A DNA stretch of 64,000 nucleotides from the NCBI GenBank assembly GCA_023700805.1, contig JAMPYF010000026.1:1-64000 (forward strand), given 5' to 3'. Position numbers and translations under genes: made by a program. Source of the stretch: Sulfuritalea sp. (GTDB lineage: Bacteria > Pseudomonadota > Gammaproteobacteria > Burkholderiales > Rhodocyclaceae). The notes below the pieces were generated by a model. The model ran no database searches and was not told the DNA's origin. It saw only the letters and a program-made list of their open reading frames with translations. The first letter of the stretch is position 1. Each line of letters opens with the position of its first letter. Shown piece after piece: positions 62,045 through 64,000 of this stretch.

Positions 62045-64000
62045 GGCCGTCGGCGGCTTTTCGCGCGCGCCGCACTGCGTCACGGCGGGCGAGCAGGACA
62101 CCCTGCCCTCGCGCTACGGCTGGCCGGTCAAACTGCTGTCGCTGGCGGCCTTCACCCTGGCCTTCGTCGGCTGGCTCAACGAGACCTGGCTGTTCCTGTT
62201 CGAGAGTCCGATCTGGCTCAACCGCTACACCGAATACGCGATCATCCTGGCCTTCGGCATCTGGCGCATCGTCGCCGAACGGAACGCCTACACCCGCCGC
62301 CGCCTGATCATCCTGGTCGGCGTGGTCACGAGCCTGTGGTGGCTGGTGCCCTGGCTGAATCCCTTCTTCGAACCCTACATCGGCTACCTCTGGTCGCAGC
62401 CGGTGTTCCCTTCGCTGCACACGCCGGGCACGCTGACTTTCTTCCTGGTACTGGCGCTGGTCTTCCTATTCGGCCGGCGCGTGATCTGCGGCTTCGGCTG
62501 CCCCTGCGTCGGCATCCGCGAGACGGTGGGCTTCGCCTTCCGCGAGAACTCGCCGCGCTCCGAACTGGCCTGGAAGCTGCGCCACATCAAATGGGTGTTC
62601 TTCGTCTATTACGTCGGCGTGCTGGTGGTGACGCAGTACCCGCCCAATTCGTGGACGATCTCCTTCGTCAGCGGCTTCTACGGCCTGGTCGCCGCGACCT
62701 ACTTCGGCACCTTCTTCATCGCGCCTCTGGTCGGCAACCGCGCCTATTGCCGCTTCCTTTGTCCCTTCGGCGCCACCTTCGGCCTGCTCAACCATGCCGG
62801 CTTCTACGACGTGAAGATGGACGAGAAGCGCTGCATCGACTGCGGCCGCTGCGAGCAGGCCTGCGACATGGGCATCCCGGTGTGGCAGCAGGGCAAGGCC
62901 AGCGGCCGCGTCACCGGCCTCGAAGACTGCATGGGCTGCGCCCGCTGCGTGGTCTCCTGCCCCACCGATGCGCTGGAAATCCGCGACCTGCGCAACTTCC
63001 TGCGTCCCGCGCTGCGCCAGGACGCGAGCCATCTGCTGCGCCGCGTTGCCGCGCCCGAACTGCCGCGCATCGACGTCTGCGCCGAACGCCTGCCGCTGGC
63101 CGAGATCCAGGCTCAGGCGACGCGCTGCCTCGATTGCGGCGAACCGACCTGCCGCACGGCCTGCCCGCTGCACAACCGGATTCCGGAATGGCTGATGCTG
63201 ACCGCCAAGGGGAAGATCGAGGCCGCCGCCGAAATCATGGCCGCTACCTCCCCGCTGCCGGAACTTTGCGGCGCGCTGTGCCCGCAGGACCGGCTCTGCG
63301 AAGGTGCCTGCGCCCGCGTGCGCCAGGGCGAGGCGGCGGTCGCCATCGGCGCCATCGAACACGCGGTGACCGAGGAGGCGCTGGCCCGCGGCTGGCGCCC
63401 GCAACTGGCGCCGGCCAAACGCGTCGACAAGGATGCCGCGGTGATCGGCGCCGGCCCTGCCGGGCTGGCCTTCGCCGCAGCGATGAACCGCGCCGGCTGG
63501 AAGGTCACGGTGTATGACCGCGACACGCAGGTCGGCGGGATGCTGGCCAGCGGCCTGCCGCCCTTCCGCTTCGACAAGCGCGCGCTGGACCGGCGCCGCA
63601 TTCTCATGGAGCAGGCAGGCATCCGTTTCGAACTCGGCGTCGAGGTCGATGCCGAACGCTTCCTGCAACTGCGCGACGACAACGAGGCGATCTTTCTCGG
63701 CCTCGGCGCGCGCCAGGCACGGGACGTGTCGCTGCCGGGACGCGAACTGTATGGCGTCGATGATGCCCTGAGCTATCTGAGCCGCATCAACCAGGGCAAG
63801 GGCGGCGCCGACGCCGGTAGTCGTGCCGGCAAGCGCGTACTGGTGCTGGGCGGCGGCGACACGGCGATGGATTGCGCGCGCGCCGCGCTGCGCGACGGCG
63901 CGATCAGCGTCGCCATCGCCTATCGCGGCACGGCGGAGAAGCTGCGCGCCAACCCGCACGAACGCGTCGCGGCGGCCGCGGAAGGCGTCGCCTTCCTGTT
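62025..64000 (+). CDS. NapH-like polyferredoxin fused to GltD-type FAD oxidoreductase (partial)
   Basis: The reading frame is open to the right edge; about 658 residues are visible. No in-frame ATG exists before the conserved region. The likely start is a TTG at 62025 six bases after GGAAAA, within the end of the previous gene. Six or so membrane helices come with CGFGCPC and CRFLCPFG motifs. Two ferredoxin motifs follow (CIDCGRCEQACDMG, CMGCARCVVSCPTDALE). Then comes a GltD-like region: CLDCGEPTCRTACPLHNRIP, CGALCPQDRLCEGAC, FAD motif AVIGAGPAGLAFAAA and NAD(P) motif VLVLGGGDTAMDCARA. It could move electrons between NAD(P)H, the quinone pool and a sulfur substrate. The two halves are normally separate proteins. 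Confidence 0.85.
   Translation, partial: MASITLEAVGGFSRAPHCVTAGEQDTLPSRYGWPVKLLSLAAFTLAFVGWLNETWLFLFESPIWLNRYTEYAIILAFGIWRIVAERNAYTRRRLIILVGVVTSLWWLVPWLNPFFEPYIGYLWSQPVFPSLHTPGTLTFFLVLALVFLFGRRVICGFGCPCVGIRETVGFAFRENSPRSELAWKLRHIKWVFFVYYVGVLVVTQYPPNSWTISFVSGFYGLVAATYFGTFFIAPLVGNRAYCRFLCPFGATFGLLNHAGFYDVKMDEKRCIDCGRCEQACDMGIPVWQQGKASGRVTGLEDCMGCARCVVSCPTDALEIRDLRNFLRPALRQDASHLLRRVAAPELPRIDVCAERLPLAEIQAQATRCLDCGEPTCRTACPLHNRIPEWLMLTAKGKIEAAAEIMAATSPLPELCGALCPQDRLCEGACARVRQGEAAVAIGAIEHAVTEEALARGWRPQLAPAKRVDKDAAVIGAGPAGLAFAAAMNRAGWKVTVYDRDTQVGGMLASGLPPFRFDKRALDRRRILMEQAGIRFELGVEVDAERFLQLRDDNEAIFLGLGARQARDVSLPGRELYGVDDALSYLSRINQGKGGADAGSRAGKRVLVLGGGDTAMDCARAALRDGAISVAIAYRGTAEKLRANPHERVAAAAEGVAFL

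Overview
The window is a high-G+C, gene-dense proteobacterial chromosome segment with no rRNA, tRNA, CRISPR array or insertion sequence that I can see. The gene content points to a respiratory betaproteobacterium, probably of the Rhodocyclales type (Azoarcus/Aromatoleum/Thauera/Denitratisoma-like). The evidence is an AorA-like polyferredoxin, a PQQ alcohol dehydrogenase with PedF-type cytochrome, NosR/NapH-like ferredoxins, anaerobic glycerol-3-phosphate dehydrogenase and many c-type cytochromes. The taxonomic placement is inference.

Region 1 (1-20 kb) is an alcohol/aldehyde oxidation regulon. It holds an AorA-like ferredoxin (cut by the left edge), a quinoprotein-associated substrate-binding protein, a fused dihaem cytochrome, an AcoR-like sigma-54 activator, a DUF1097 membrane protein, a TonB-dependent receptor, YceI, a PQQ-associated beta-propeller, a small secreted protein and a PQQ alcohol dehydrogenase. 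After these come a second TonB-dependent receptor, a MoxX/MoxY-like two-component system, TonB and a NosR-like membrane flavo-ferredoxin. The dehydrogenase carries the Asp-x-Asp signature of lanthanide-dependent enzymes. Five good sigma-54 (-24/-12) promoters can be read here, plus one weaker one. The cytochrome and dehydrogenase promoters each have an inverted repeat TGAnACA-N5/6-TGTnTCA at the same distance upstream, a likely activator site. A different element, TCATGATTTTCATGA, precedes both receptors and tonB.

Region 2 (20.6-31 kb) has an ArsS-like radical SAM protein behind a terminator-like leader hairpin and a type II haloacid dehalogenase. It continues with an HdrD-like Fe-S protein plus GlpA/GlpB and the UgpBAEC importer, a coherent glycerol-3-phosphate uptake and respiration block. 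Region 3 (31-46 kb) is mixed. It includes a HAD phosphatase, a J-like coiled-coil membrane protein, a haem-sensing diguanylate cyclase and an ECF sigma/anti-sigma/CWC trio divergent from secreted MsrB-MsrA. It ends with a VTT-disulfide-reductase fusion, two rSAM/selenodomain-associated genes (one a double glycosyltransferase fusion), a FeeM-like acyltransferase and a GGDEF-EAL protein.

Region 4 (46-57.5 kb) has a hydrolase, a stand-alone dnaE2 with a LexA box, a chemotaxis receptor and a Cache kinase/NtrC-type regulator pair. The pair is followed directly by a sigma-54 promoter and an eight-haem lipoprotein cytochrome. Region 5 (57.5-64 kb) looks like a sulfur/persulfide module: two ArsR-rhodanese regulators, a DsrE protein, a methyltransferase, a sterol-desaturase-like protein, a VTT-rhodanese fusion and a polyferredoxin-GltD-type fusion that runs off the right edge.

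A 12-base motif, CCAGCGCCAACT, recurs across the whole window on both strands, in several reading frames and in convergent intergenic gaps. It is not explained by any gene.
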